Below, in pieces: positions 16,147 to 24,681 of a stretch of DNA of 64,000 nt (positions within the stretch are counted from its first letter, which is position 1; every line of letters begins with the position of its first letter). The notes below the pieces were generated by a model. It made no database searches and was not told where the DNA came from. It saw only the letters and a list, made by a program, of their open reading frames with translations. The DNA is taken from contig JAHWIR010000006.1 in assembly GCA_019322435.1 (NCBI GenBank), positions 21,760 to 85,759 on the forward strand, read 5' to 3'. Made by a program: the position numbers and the translations under genes. This DNA comes from Candidatus Woesearchaeota archaeon. Lineage in GTDB: Archaea > Nanobdellota > Nanobdellia > Woesearchaeales > WJKL01.

Positions 16147-17988
16147 ATGGTCTGGGATAAAATAAAGAATGTAGGAGGAGCTGCTGCTGTAAAAGTTCCT
16201 GGTATTGTTAAAGGAGCTGTTGGTCTTGGCGGAACAGCTGTCTCTGGTGCAAAAGGCATGGTAGCTGGCTGGGCAGCAATGTTAGGTCTAGACCAAACAA
16301 TACAAAATGCAGAAGACCCGGGATTTGTTGTTTTTTTAGGAGGAATGCTTGTTCATTTCTTTGGCCATGCAATTTTTGCTCTGCTTGGCGCAACTTATGC
16401 GACAGACCATTGGCTAAGAATCATGGTATCTCTTTTCTTCATGTTCTGGAGCATCTTTTTTATATTCAAAGGAAGAGGGGCGCTAATAGGCTTATTATTT
16501 GTAACCTGGGCTATTTGGTTTGAATATAAACCGCATGCTATTTTTGGAATTGTATGCCTCATACTAATGGTTTTTTACACAATGATTTTCAAATGGCGAG
16601 GGCTTGGACAAGAAGCAATTGGATGGCTTGCAATACTTTTCTTTTATCTGGATATTGGTCTTATAAGCGCCCTAAAAAAAGTGATGCCTATATTAACAGG
16701 CCAAGCAATATCTCCTTTAGTACAAAACTTAATTTTATTAATGCCTTGGTGGGGCTTCTTTGGATTATTCTTTATAAAAAAATCCAATGCACTAACAGAA
16801 ATTCTAAAATTTGTAGGCTTTGCCTACATCTTCATTGTTGTTGTAGCAGCAGTTAGCCCAGAAACAGGCCGTGAATCACTGGTTCCTGGATATGAAGAAA
16901 TAGCAAAAGCCCAGGCAGCAGAAGAAGCAAAACGAGAGCTGCCTCCATTTATACAAGCTGGCCACAATGCTGGTTGCACTCTTAGATTTGCAGCACAGCC
17001 AGAAAAAATAGAAATTTGTCTAGATGAAAAAAGAGCAGAATATGTTTGTAAACGTTTTAAAAAGATAAGCGAAGAAGATTATGAAAACTGCCTTAAGGAA
17101 GAAAAAGGTATTGGCGAGAAAACAGAAGTGATTCAAGAATTTGAATCTACGAAAATAGAATTTAAAGAGCTAGGAAAGGAGTGGTATGAAGGTGTTCCAA
17201 AAGCAGGGACAAAAGATGAAATTCCATATAACCTTCTTATAGAAGCTCCCTTAGACAGCATAACAAATGTAGTTGTATCATGCAAATTCAAAACATCAGA
17301 TAAAACACCAATAGGTGGCTTAGTTGATTCTCAAAAAACAATAACTATTCCAGTAATAGGAAAACAAGAAAAGCTTGTTTCTTGCACACCAGAAAAACCA
17401 TTCCCAGATTCAGGCCAAATAACAGCCATATTTGAAGCAAGTGTCTCTGATATCGAAAGCATATCAGTTCTATACAGAATCTTTGTAGGAAAGGGGGTCT
17501 GGTTTGATGAAAACAAAAAAGCTGAAATCCGTGGAAGATGGTCTCCTCCTTTAAAAGAAAAACAAAGCTCAAGAGCAGGAGATGATTTTGCAGCATATTC
17601 CTTCCAGATTGGTCCAAGTACATTCCTCTATGGAGAAGATCAAATAACAAGAAAATTCATTGGAAAATATGATGACCTCAAAAAAGAACAAGGAGGAGAA
17701 CCACTAAGAGTTAAAAAGATTGAAATAGACTTTAGTGGAACAGGAATAACTCCTTCTGCAAGCTGTGAAAAACTTAATTATAAGATCGATAAAAGCAATT
17801 ATAACATAATTTGGAAAGAAAGTAAAGGCATAACCTCTCCTCTTCGCTTAGATTGTGATGTAAATATCCCAGAAAATCTAAGAGTCCTAAGCGACCTAGA
17901 ATATTTTCCTATAAGCATTAAGTCCTATATGACCTATAATTATCAAATCTCAAAACAAAGAAAACTTGAAATAATAAAACCAGAATGA
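16147..17988 (+). CDS. Polytopic membrane protein with large C-terminal outside domain
   Basis: I do not recognise the family. 613 aa. The first 50 residues are Gly/Ala/Val-rich and amphipathic (KNVGGAAAVKVPGIVKGAVG). About six to seven membrane segments follow between residues 55 and 240 (FVVFLGGMLVHFFGHAIFAL, IMVSLFFMFWSIFFIF, ALIGLLFVTWAIWF, IFGIVCLILMVFYTMIF, WLAILFFYLDIGL, FVGFAYIFIVVVAAV). The rest is a large soluble domain with paired cysteines (AGCTLRFAAQ, EICLDEKRAEYVCK) and a C-terminal end similar in pattern to the lipoproteins that follow (YMTYNYQISKQRKLEIIKPE). It overlaps the first lipoprotein gene by 4 bases (ATGA), so they are coupled; it may be their membrane platform. Confidence 0.75.
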   Translation: MVWDKIKNVGGAAAVKVPGIVKGAVGLGGTAVSGAKGMVAGWAAMLGLDQTIQNAEDPGFVVFLGGMLVHFFGHAIFALLGATYATDHWLRIMVSLFFMFWSIFFIFKGRGALIGLLFVTWAIWFEYKPHAIFGIVCLILMVFYTMIFKWRGLGQEAIGWLAILFFYLDIGLISALKKVMPILTGQAISPLVQNLILLMPWWGFFGLFFIKKSNALTEILKFVGFAYIFIVVVAAVSPETGRESLVPGYEEIAKAQAAEEAKRELPPFIQAGHNAGCTLRFAAQPEKIEICLDEKRAEYVCKRFKKISEEDYENCLKEEKGIGEKTEVIQEFESTKIEFKELGKEWYEGVPKAGTKDEIPYNLLIEAPLDSITNVVVSCKFKTSDKTPIGGLVDSQKTITIPVIGKQEKLVSCTPEKPFPDSGQITAIFEASVSDIESISVLYRIFVGKGVWFDENKKAEIRGRWSPPLKEKQSSRAGDDFAAYSFQIGPSTFLYGEDQITRKFIGKYDDLKKEQGGEPLRVKKIEIDFSGTGITPSASCEKLNYKIDKSNYNIIWKESKGITSPLRLDCDVNIPENLRVLSDLEYFPISIKSYMTYNYQISKQRKLEIIKPE

Positions 17989-18848
17989 AATCCAAAATAT
18001 TAATTCCAATATTCTTGCTTCTTTTGCTTAGTTCTGGATGTCAATTCAGAAAAACACCCTCTTTAGAGCCAGAAGTAATTGAATATCACAAAGGAACTGA
18101 CGGCTTGGTAATGGAATTTGTAAAAAACCTTCCTCCAAAAGAAATTATTGAAGGAACTGATTTTGCACTTGCTATTGAAATCAGAAACAAAGGAGCTTAT
18201 GATATTAAGGGTGCTAAAATTTCAATATCAGGATATGATCCAAGGCAGGTAGTAGTATCTCCAAGAGAAATCTATTTTGATATACAAGGCAAGCAGCCAG
18301 GATTCCCAGAAGGAGGCTATGAAATAGCAAACTTCCAAGTGCAAAACAAAGCAGTGCTTGACATAGAAGAAGAAATCCCTATGACATTCAGAGCTGTTGC
18401 TACCTATCGCTATGAAACAGAAGCAGGAGCCGAAGTTTGCATCAATCCAAATGTATATAGCTATCTAGAAAAAAGGGATATTGTTTGCGAACCAGGAGAA
18501 ATCTTACTAAAAGAAGGCCAAGGAGCACCAGTTGCACTAACAAGAGTAGCAGAATCCTTTGCTCCTTCTGGAAATAAAATGAAAATCTCTTTTATACTCT
18601 CTTTTGCAAACAAAGGTGATGGAGAGGTAATTACTCCTGTTCAAGTTAAAGAAGTAAGGCTTGCTAATGCTCCTCTTTCCTGTACACAAAACAGCGTTGA
18701 ACTTAGAGAAAAAGAAGAAAGCAGCATAATCTGTACAAGAGAGATCTTAATAAGTGAAGGAACCCACATCTCGCCGCTCTCTGTAAAACTAATGTACGAT
18801 TATAGTTCAAACTTGGACAAACTAACAAAAATAAAAGCATTAAGATAG
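17985..18848 (+). CDS. Paralogous surface lipoprotein 1
   Basis: 287 aa with a lipoprotein signal peptide ending LLLLLSSGCQF, so Cys-20 is the likely lipidated residue. The mature part begins with a Pro/Glu linker and YHKGTDGLVMEFVKNLPP, then a CARDB-like beta domain (LAIEIRNKGAYDIKGAKISI), a cysteine pair (EVCINPNVY and DIVCEPGE), the GQGAPVALTRV motif, a second beta domain, and an ending with LMYDYSSNLDKLTKIKA. The same blocks recur in the next two genes, so the three are paralogues. Function unknown; outside-facing adhesion or binding is a guess. Confidence 0.8.
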   Translation: MKSKILIPIFLLLLLSSGCQFRKTPSLEPEVIEYHKGTDGLVMEFVKNLPPKEIIEGTDFALAIEIRNKGAYDIKGAKISISGYDPRQVVVSPREIYFDIQGKQPGFPEGGYEIANFQVQNKAVLDIEEEIPMTFRAVATYRYETEAGAEVCINPNVYSYLEKRDIVCEPGEILLKEGQGAPVALTRVAESFAPSGNKMKISFILSFANKGDGEVITPVQVKEVRLANAPLSCTQNSVELREKEESSIICTREILISEGTHISPLSVKLMYDYSSNLDKLTKIKALR

Positions 18849-18885
18849 AAAAACTTAAATAAGTAAATAAGAAAGAGAATATAAA

Positions 18886-19824
18886 ATGAATAAAAGGCAT
18901 TTAGTCATTTCTGTACTAATCATTTTAATCCTATCCTTATCAATTGGATGTAAAAGAGGCCCAGAAGAGGCAGATGAAGTCCCTGAAGAGATATATAAAG
19001 GTACAAAAGGACTAGAAATGGAATTTGCCAAAAATCTTCCTCCTAATAAACTTTTTGATACCTCGCAGCTTACAATACTTCTTGATTTGAAAAACAAAGG
19101 AATCTCTGACTTATCAGGCATTAAATGTAGGCTATACATTTCAGGTATTGATAAAAGCATAGTGCAGGGCTTGGATGATGACAAACTCTGCGCATCTTCC
19201 CTAGAACCAAAAAGCATATTAAATCCAGAAGGAGGTTATTCTACACAGCAATTCTCAACAGACCGCATCGATCTTCCTTCTCATCTTGATTCACTAAAAC
19301 AAACAATATTAGTTACAGCTTGCTACGAATACACAACAATCGCTTCCCCTGTTGTCTGTATAGACCCGCATCTATATGAGATTGGTCCAATTGAAAGAGC
19401 CTGCATAGTAAAAAATGTTCCAATGGCAGGCGGCCAGGGAGGTCCAGTTGCAGTGACAGATGTTGACGTTGAAATGGCAGGAAGAGACAGAGTTGCCTTT
19501 AATATAAAGGTTTCAAACGTAGGAGCTGGAACTGCATTGCACAGCGGAGCCAATGTTTTTGCTGACTGCCCTAATAGAATTGATCCAAAAGACTATAATG
19601 TTATAGCCTATGATGTTGAGATGTCAACAGGACAAAAAGTAAAATGCTCTCCTGAAATTGAAGGAGACCAAAGAGTCAGATTAGTAAATGACAGAGGAAT
19701 AATCTATTGCACATTCAAGATAACAGGAGATTCAGCCTATACAACACCGCTAAAAATAACTCTTGATTATAATTATATGGACTCTATTTCAAAAGATATA
19801 GAGATCATTAAAACACCTAGATAG
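18886..19824 (+). CDS. Paralogous surface lipoprotein 2
   Basis: 312 aa. Signal peptide VLIILILSLSIGCKRG with lipobox Cys-23. Shares with its neighbours the YKGTKGLEMEFAKNLPPNKL block, a CARDB-like domain (LLDLKNKGISDLSGIKCRLY), the cysteine pair (PVVCIDPHLY and ERACIVKN), GQGGPVAVTDV, a second beta domain (FNIKVSNVGAGTALHSGANV) and the terminal LDYNYMDSISKDIEIIKT. Two additional cysteines in the second domain (ADCPNRID and VKCSPEIE) may form an extra disulfide. 37 bases separate it from the previous gene, so co-transcription is likely. Confidence 0.8.
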   Translation: MNKRHLVISVLIILILSLSIGCKRGPEEADEVPEEIYKGTKGLEMEFAKNLPPNKLFDTSQLTILLDLKNKGISDLSGIKCRLYISGIDKSIVQGLDDDKLCASSLEPKSILNPEGGYSTQQFSTDRIDLPSHLDSLKQTILVTACYEYTTIASPVVCIDPHLYEIGPIERACIVKNVPMAGGQGGPVAVTDVDVEMAGRDRVAFNIKVSNVGAGTALHSGANVFADCPNRIDPKDYNVIAYDVEMSTGQKVKCSPEIEGDQRVRLVNDRGIIYCTFKITGDSAYTTPLKITLDYNYMDSISKDIEIIKTPR

Positions 19825-19888
19825 TTTTGAAAATAAAGTTTTCAAATACTTTGAAATTGAAATAATTTCATAAAAGGAGGTAAATAAA

Positions 19889-20800
19889 ATGAGGAAAACA
19901 AGTTTAATCCTGATCTTAACCATCAGCTTGTTTATGATAACAGGATGCGGAGAAGAAGAAGCTCCAACAGGACCATCCCCTTATATAGGGGGGACAAAAG
20001 GCCTTGTTGCTGAATTTGAACCATTAGGGATTGAAGAATCTGGAATATATTCAATATTTGAAACAGAAAGCTTCCCACTGCAGCTGATACTTAAAAACAA
20101 AGGAGAACACGATTTGGCTCCAGCAGATGTTGAGGTAACTATCCATGGAATCCCAATAGCAGATTTCACAGGGCTTCCTGCAGGAACCCTGACAAACGAC
20201 AGGGCAATTGAAAAAATATCTGACTTAAATGAAGAAGGCGGGGAAACTATTATTGATTTTGGAAGAGAAGTAAAATATGCGCAGGAGATTCCAGGATCCT
20301 TTTATGACATAAACATATTTGCAAGCTACACCTATAGCTACAAAACCTATGCTTCTGTCCCAAATGTCTGCTTCAAAGAAAACCTCAGAGACGAAAGGGT
20401 TTGCGATGTAGAAGGCTCTAAAAAAGTGTTTTCTTCAGGAGCACCTATCCAGGTAAAATCAGTCGATGAAAAAACAGCAGGAGCAGGAATTATTGAACTA
20501 GACTTTGTAGTAGAAAATGTAGGCGGTGGAAAATCAACTCTTCCTGGCCAGGAATTCTCTCCTCAATACAACCAGGTTGCTTATATCATTGAGCCTGTAA
20601 CAGAGATAGCTAAATGGGAATGCACAGCAGCTGGCAGGGAGAATCAAGCAAGATTAGTTGATGAAAAAGCAACAATCAGGTGCAAGCTAAAAGACCCGCT
20701 TGAAGAAAATACATTGTACACAAAAGCAATTGGTTTAACAGTAAGCTATGACTACAGAGACCTGATCCAGGAAAAACTAAGAATCAAGAAAACGATTTAA
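19889..20800 (+). CDS. Paralogous surface lipoprotein 3
   Basis: 303 aa. Signal peptide LILTISLFMITGCGEEE with lipobox Cys-20. It has the GGTKGLVAEFEPLGIEESG block, the LQLILKNKGEHDLAPADVEVTI domain, the cysteine pair (PNVCFKENLRDERVCDVEG), SSGAPIQVKSV, the FVVENVGGGKSTLPGQEF second domain and the ending VSYDYRDLIQEKLRIKK. A strong Shine-Dalgarno AAAGGAGGT precedes the ATG by 7 bases; the 64-bp gap before it carries small AT hairpins (TTTTGAAA/GTTTTCAAA). Last gene of the cluster, followed by a two-hairpin terminator. Confidence 0.8.
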   Translation: MRKTSLILILTISLFMITGCGEEEAPTGPSPYIGGTKGLVAEFEPLGIEESGIYSIFETESFPLQLILKNKGEHDLAPADVEVTIHGIPIADFTGLPAGTLTNDRAIEKISDLNEEGGETIIDFGREVKYAQEIPGSFYDINIFASYTYSYKTYASVPNVCFKENLRDERVCDVEGSKKVFSSGAPIQVKSVDEKTAGAGIIELDFVVENVGGGKSTLPGQEFSPQYNQVAYIIEPVTEIAKWECTAAGRENQARLVDEKATIRCKLKDPLEENTLYTKAIGLTVSYDYRDLIQEKLRIKKTI

Positions 20801-20866
20801 ACTTTTATTTCGAAGAAATAAAAGTCTGAACGGCTTTGCCGTTCTTTAATTTCTTTTTTTATTTTT
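20801..20866. terminator. Double-hairpin terminator between the surface operon and rfcS
   Basis: First hairpin is a perfect 11-bp stem (ACTTTTATTTC / GAAATAAAAGT, 20801-20825). Second is GAACGGC-TTT-GCCGTTC (20828-20844), followed by a long T-rich run (20845-20866) on the plus strand. It sits between convergent genes and overlaps the rfcS stop codon. Confidence 0.75.
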
Positions 20867-21818
20867 CATAACCAGCTAGTCCTACTTGGCTTAACAAAGC
20901 CTCTAACTGAACAAACTCATCACTGCCTTCAGTCATCCTAAACTCTATCTCTCCGCACTTATCAATCAGCGCCATCTTCTTTCTTCCATCCAATTTAAGA
21001 TCCCAAATCTCTTTTTGGACTTGTTTAAGAACATCCAAGCCGCTTAATCCATAATTCAGCATAACATCCAGCATCTTGTTCCTTGCATCAACAAACTTAT
21101 TAGACATAGCAAGCTCTAAGAATTCTTTAACCTCTTTGGGCCTTGCAACAGAAGCCATAGAAAAAACAACATCTTCAGTAACTTTATCAGAAATAGCAGC
21201 ACAGCTCTGCATAAGATTTTCAACCCTTCTGCAGTCTCCTTGGCTGATGACATAGAAAGCCTCTTTTGCCTTATCATCAATCTTCAATTCCTCTTCCTTT
21301 CCAATCTTATCAATAATCTCAAAAACATCCTCTTTCGGCAGCAATTGGAATCTAAAAACAGCGCATCTTGACTGGATAGGATCAATTATCTTGCTTGAAT
21401 AATTACAGCTTAGAATAAATCTTGTTGTCTGGGTAAAATTCTCCATTGTCCTACGAAGAGCTTGCTGAGCCTCTCTTGTTAAGGCATCGCACTCATCCAG
21501 ATAGATTATCTTAAAAGGAACATCTCCAATTGCCCTTGTCCTTGCAAAATCCTTAACCTTGTGCCTTATTATATCAATGCCTCTTTCATCTGAAGCATTC
21601 AGCTCAAGAAAATTCTGCCTCCATTCCTTCCCAAACAACTGCCTTGCTGCAACTAATGCAAGAGTTGTCTTGCCAATACCAGCTGGTCCAGCAAACATCA
21701 GATGAGGCATATTCTTCTGTTTGACAAAAGAACTAACACGTTTAACAATCTCTCCCTGGCCTTTGACCTCTTCAAAAGTCTTTGGCCTGTATTTCTCAGT
21801 CCATATTGCATTATTCAT
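20859..21818 (-). CDS. rfcS: Replication factor C small subunit (clamp loader)
   Basis: AAA+ clamp-loader small subunit that loads PCNA, 319 aa from the ATG at 21818. N-terminus AIWTEKYRPKTFEEVKGQ is the family RFC box; Walker A is GPAGIGKTTLAL near residue 43, Walker B IIYLDECDAL, sensor 1 FILSCNYSSKII, and the SRC arginine-finger motif QSRCAVFRFQL. The C-terminal collar domain is complete. A TTG start two codons earlier (21824), 10 bases after AGGGGGC, is possible and would add Met-Lys. No intein is present. PCNA and RfcL are not in this window. Confidence 0.95.
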   Translation of the reverse strand: MNNAIWTEKYRPKTFEEVKGQGEIVKRVSSFVKQKNMPHLMFAGPAGIGKTTLALVAARQLFGKEWRQNFLELNASDERGIDIIRHKVKDFARTRAIGDVPFKIIYLDECDALTREAQQALRRTMENFTQTTRFILSCNYSSKIIDPIQSRCAVFRFQLLPKEDVFEIIDKIGKEEELKIDDKAKEAFYVISQGDCRRVENLMQSCAAISDKVTEDVVFSMASVARPKEVKEFLELAMSNKFVDARNKMLDVMLNYGLSGLDVLKQVQKEIWDLKLDGRKKMALIDKCGEIEFRMTEGSDEFVQLEALLSQVGLAGYEK

Positions 21819-21885
21819 TTTCAACTAGATTTTGCCCCCTAATATATGATAATAAACTAGAAAAAGAAGTATAATAAATATTTTT

Positions 21886-22149
21886 CTAAATAATGTCTTC
21901 TTCAGAAACAACCATAAAATCCCCAGTTGCAATCACTGCTGAAAATGGAATCAGGATATTGCCTTCTTTGTCTTTTTCCAGTTCTAGTTTTTCAGTATAA
22001 GGGGTTGGGCTGGATAATACCAGATGGATTAGCTCTCCTGATCTTGTTTCAAAGATAACATCTCCTACTTCCCCAAACCTTTTTCCAGTTTTGCTAACAA
22101 CTGTTTTTCCAAGCATGTCTTTTGAATATTTTTTGTCTTCTTCAGCCAT
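21886..22149 (-). CDS. PRC-barrel domain protein
   Basis: 87-aa protein made of one PRC-barrel: KDMLGKTVVSKTGKRFGEVGDVIFETRSGE, then ELIHLVLSSP, then LIPFSAVIATGDFMVVSEED. Archaeal single PRC-barrel proteins are widespread; some are linked to cell division (CdpB family) or RNA processing, but this one cannot be assigned. ATG is preceded by GAGGGGT on the minus strand. Stand-alone gene between rfcS and the LtrA-like gene. Confidence 0.8.
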   Translation of the reverse strand: MAEEDKKYSKDMLGKTVVSKTGKRFGEVGDVIFETRSGELIHLVLSSPTPYTEKLELEKDKEGNILIPFSAVIATGDFMVVSEEDII

Positions 22150-22248
22150 TTTAAACCCCTCAATATTTTTGATTGTTAAGTGATAATAATTATTGATTAG
22201 TCTAAGTGATATTTAAAGTTTTTCATTTTATATATAGATAGTAGAAAG

Positions 22249-22258
22249 ATTTAAATAC
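22249..22258 (+). promoter_or_regulatory. TATA box for the LtrA-like/CorA-like gene pair
   Basis: GATTTAAATAC about 40 bases before the TTG start; the transcript would have a short leader carrying the GAGGTG ribosome binding site at 22280-22285. Confidence 0.6.
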
Positions 22259-22292
22259 ATAAAATAGAGTTTAATTAAAGAGGTGTTAGATA

Positions 22293-23732
22293 TTGCCACA
22301 AATGGATATGTCTAGGGCAGCTGCAAACCCTAACCTAGACATCAAAAAAGTTACTTGGCTTGAGCTATTCTTTGATATTATCTTTGCATTAGCATTAGCA
22401 ATGTCAGCAAGGCCATTAGAGAATGTTGGAGATGGTATTACAAATACCTGGTCTGCTTTGGCTCAATTCGTTTTAGTATACTTCTTCCTTATTGTTTTCT
22501 GGTACAAGCATCTGGCTCTTGTTAACAGATTTAAAAGAAGCACATTCCTAGCAGAGGTTATTACTTTATTTATTGGTTTCCTTGTCATTGTCTTTACCCA
22601 ATTCATAAGAATATGGAGAGTCAATGCTGCTTTAGGAAGTTACTTAGCAACAATTGCTATCTTCTTAATAGCCCTTTCAACTGCTTGTCTTTATTTCTTA
22701 TCTGGATTAAAGATTTCAGATGGCGGGGAAAACGAAAAAAAATGGGCAAGAGCATCTGCCAAACATATGTTATTTGAATCATTGGGTTATCTAACAGCAT
22801 TGATAGCAACTCCAGCAATAAGACCCTTCTGGTTCATTGCTGTATTTATCTATTTCAATAGATATGCTTTCATGATGTGGATAAACCCGAAAGCAAAACC
22901 AGACCTGCCTCCAGAACTGCAGAACATCCCTATAGAAAATATCCCTCATAAAGCAGAAAGAATGGGGCTTTTCTCTTTGTTGGTTTATGGATTAATAGTT
23001 GGTCTTTCAGCAATTCCTTTAATGGATATAGATATCTCCTCAGCAGATGGAATATTGGGTCCAATCACTCTTTTTGGAAAAATGCTAATTTTCATTGGAA
23101 TAATCTGGTATATCCATTATAGATTATATAATCTTGCTCAACCAAAAGGAAACCAGTTCACAACAATGACTTTTATCATCTTAGCGCTGCTTGTTGCAAC
23201 AACGCAATTTATAAGAATAATGTTTGTTAATCCTAGTAATTTTATTTCGATAATGTTTGCTGTCTCCGCAGCCTTATTGTTGGGCGTATTAGGAACAATC
23301 TATTGGAATATCCCTACAATGACAGGCATTGCTCCTTCAGATCCATTAAAAAATGCTTTCAGGAGATGGGCTTATTTCCTATATTCATTTTCAACAGTCT
23401 TTTTTGTATCAATGTTCTTGACACAAGTAATTAGGAATTTGATGTGGCAGGGAGTTTTGATCATAATCTTCATTGGGCTGCTGGTTGATCGCGGATTGAA
23501 TGTAAACTTCTATATGGGCGCCCGTGCACAAAAAACTAGAAAATACTTTGATTTCCAGACATCTTCAGGCCTTTCAATAATAGTTATTGGAATAATAATC
23601 TTCTTTGTGACAACAGTGTTGCTAGGAAAAGAGCTAGCTAGTTGGTGGATATTGCTGTGGGTTATCCCTGTAGCAATAGGCTTCTTCATGATACTAAACC
23701 ATTGGCTATTCAAAAGAATAAGAGCAAACTAA
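22293..23732 (+). CDS. LtrA-like multi-span membrane protein
   Basis: 479 aa, strongly hydrophobic, about 12-14 membrane segments. The start TWLELFFDIIFALALAMSA matches the WxELFFDxxF signature of the low-temperature-requirement A (LtrA) family, distantly like the TMEM175 channel motif. The second half may be a divergent internal repeat (TMTFIILALLVATTQFIRIM compared with FLVIVFTQFIRIWRV). TTG at 22293 is chosen because the GAGGTG ribosome binding site lies 7 bases upstream; the ATG at 22302 would be 16 bases away. Four bases separate it from the CorA-like gene, suggesting linked ion transport. Substrate unknown. Confidence 0.75.
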   Translation: MPQMDMSRAAANPNLDIKKVTWLELFFDIIFALALAMSARPLENVGDGITNTWSALAQFVLVYFFLIVFWYKHLALVNRFKRSTFLAEVITLFIGFLVIVFTQFIRIWRVNAALGSYLATIAIFLIALSTACLYFLSGLKISDGGENEKKWARASAKHMLFESLGYLTALIATPAIRPFWFIAVFIYFNRYAFMMWINPKAKPDLPPELQNIPIENIPHKAERMGLFSLLVYGLIVGLSAIPLMDIDISSADGILGPITLFGKMLIFIGIIWYIHYRLYNLAQPKGNQFTTMTFIILALLVATTQFIRIMFVNPSNFISIMFAVSAALLLGVLGTIYWNIPTMTGIAPSDPLKNAFRRWAYFLYSFSTVFFVSMFLTQVIRNLMWQGVLIIIFIGLLVDRGLNVNFYMGARAQKTRKYFDFQTSSGLSIIVIGIIIFFVTTVLLGKELASWWILLWVIPVAIGFFMILNHWLFKRIRAN

Positions 23733-23736
23733 ACAA

Positions 23737-24681
23737 ATGTTAGATATCTTTTATTTTGATAAAAAGCTAAAAAAAGCTAATGTAAAGGATTTAGCTAAAA
23801 TAAAAAACAAAAAATTATGGATTGATGCAACAAACATCACAAGAGCAGAGGCAGATTTATTAAGAAAATTCTTCAAATTCCATCCTGTAACAGAAGAAGA
23901 CATGTTCTTGTCTCACGGAAGAATCAAAATAGAGCAATTTTCTCATTATCTGTTCTGTACATTCTACGGACTAGCAAAAAGAGAACAGAAAATTAATTTG
24001 CTTCCGTTGGATTTCATCATTGGAAAAAACTTTATCATAAGCACCCACAAGATAAAGCTGACAAGATACGAAGAATTGAAAAAAAGACAAGAAATTCTAA
24101 CAAACCTATTCAAAAAAGGAATTGATGTTGTATTCCACAGATTATTAGATGAAGAAGTAGATAACTTCTTTCCAGTATTAGAAGAACTTGAGAATGAACT
24201 TGAAAAAATAGATGAAGAACTTTCCCACAAAGCATCACAAAAACTATTGGCAAAAATCCTAAAAACAAAAAGAAAAATTGTTGAAATTAAGAAAGTTACA
24301 TTTCCTCAGAGAGAAACAATATCCTTCCTTGTAAGAAGAAAATATAAATTCATTTCAGAACATTCCCAGCCATATTTCAGAGATCTCTATGACCACGCTA
24401 TCTGGGTAAGTGATGTAGTAGAAAACCACAGAGAAGCAATAGGAAGCACATTTGACACATATATGACTGCTGTTTCCAATGAAATGAATGAAGTAATGAA
24501 AGTATTAAGTGTTATTGCTACTATCTTCATCCCGATGACAGTTATTTCAGGAATCTATGGAACCAATTTCTTAAATCTCCCAGGATATAATGTCCAGAGC
24601 GGTTTTTGGATAATGATGATTGTTATGGGTCTAATGGCAGTTGGAATGCTTATCTTCTTTAAAGAAAGAAAATGGTTTTAA
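23737..24681 (+). CDS. CorA-family divalent cation transporter with GTN in place of GMN
   Basis: 314 aa with the CorA architecture: a cytoplasmic alpha/beta domain, a long charged helix (LEELENELEKIDEELSHKAS), the gating helix region, and two C-terminal membrane helices (VLSVIATIFIPMTVISGIYGTNF and FWIMMIVMGLMAVGMLIFF). The selectivity-loop motif that is GMN in CorA magnesium channels reads GTN here (SGIYGTNF), and the acidic loop after it is replaced by LNLPGYNVQSG. This may mean altered ion selectivity. It ends KERKWF, a typical basic tail. It is in an operon with the LtrA-like gene and converges with the Cas4-like gene by 4 bases. Confidence 0.88.
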   Translation: MLDIFYFDKKLKKANVKDLAKIKNKKLWIDATNITRAEADLLRKFFKFHPVTEEDMFLSHGRIKIEQFSHYLFCTFYGLAKREQKINLLPLDFIIGKNFIISTHKIKLTRYEELKKRQEILTNLFKKGIDVVFHRLLDEEVDNFFPVLEELENELEKIDEELSHKASQKLLAKILKTKRKIVEIKKVTFPQRETISFLVRRKYKFISEHSQPYFRDLYDHAIWVSDVVENHREAIGSTFDTYMTAVSNEMNEVMKVLSVIATIFIPMTVISGIYGTNFLNLPGYNVQSGFWIMMIVMGLMAVGMLIFFKERKWF

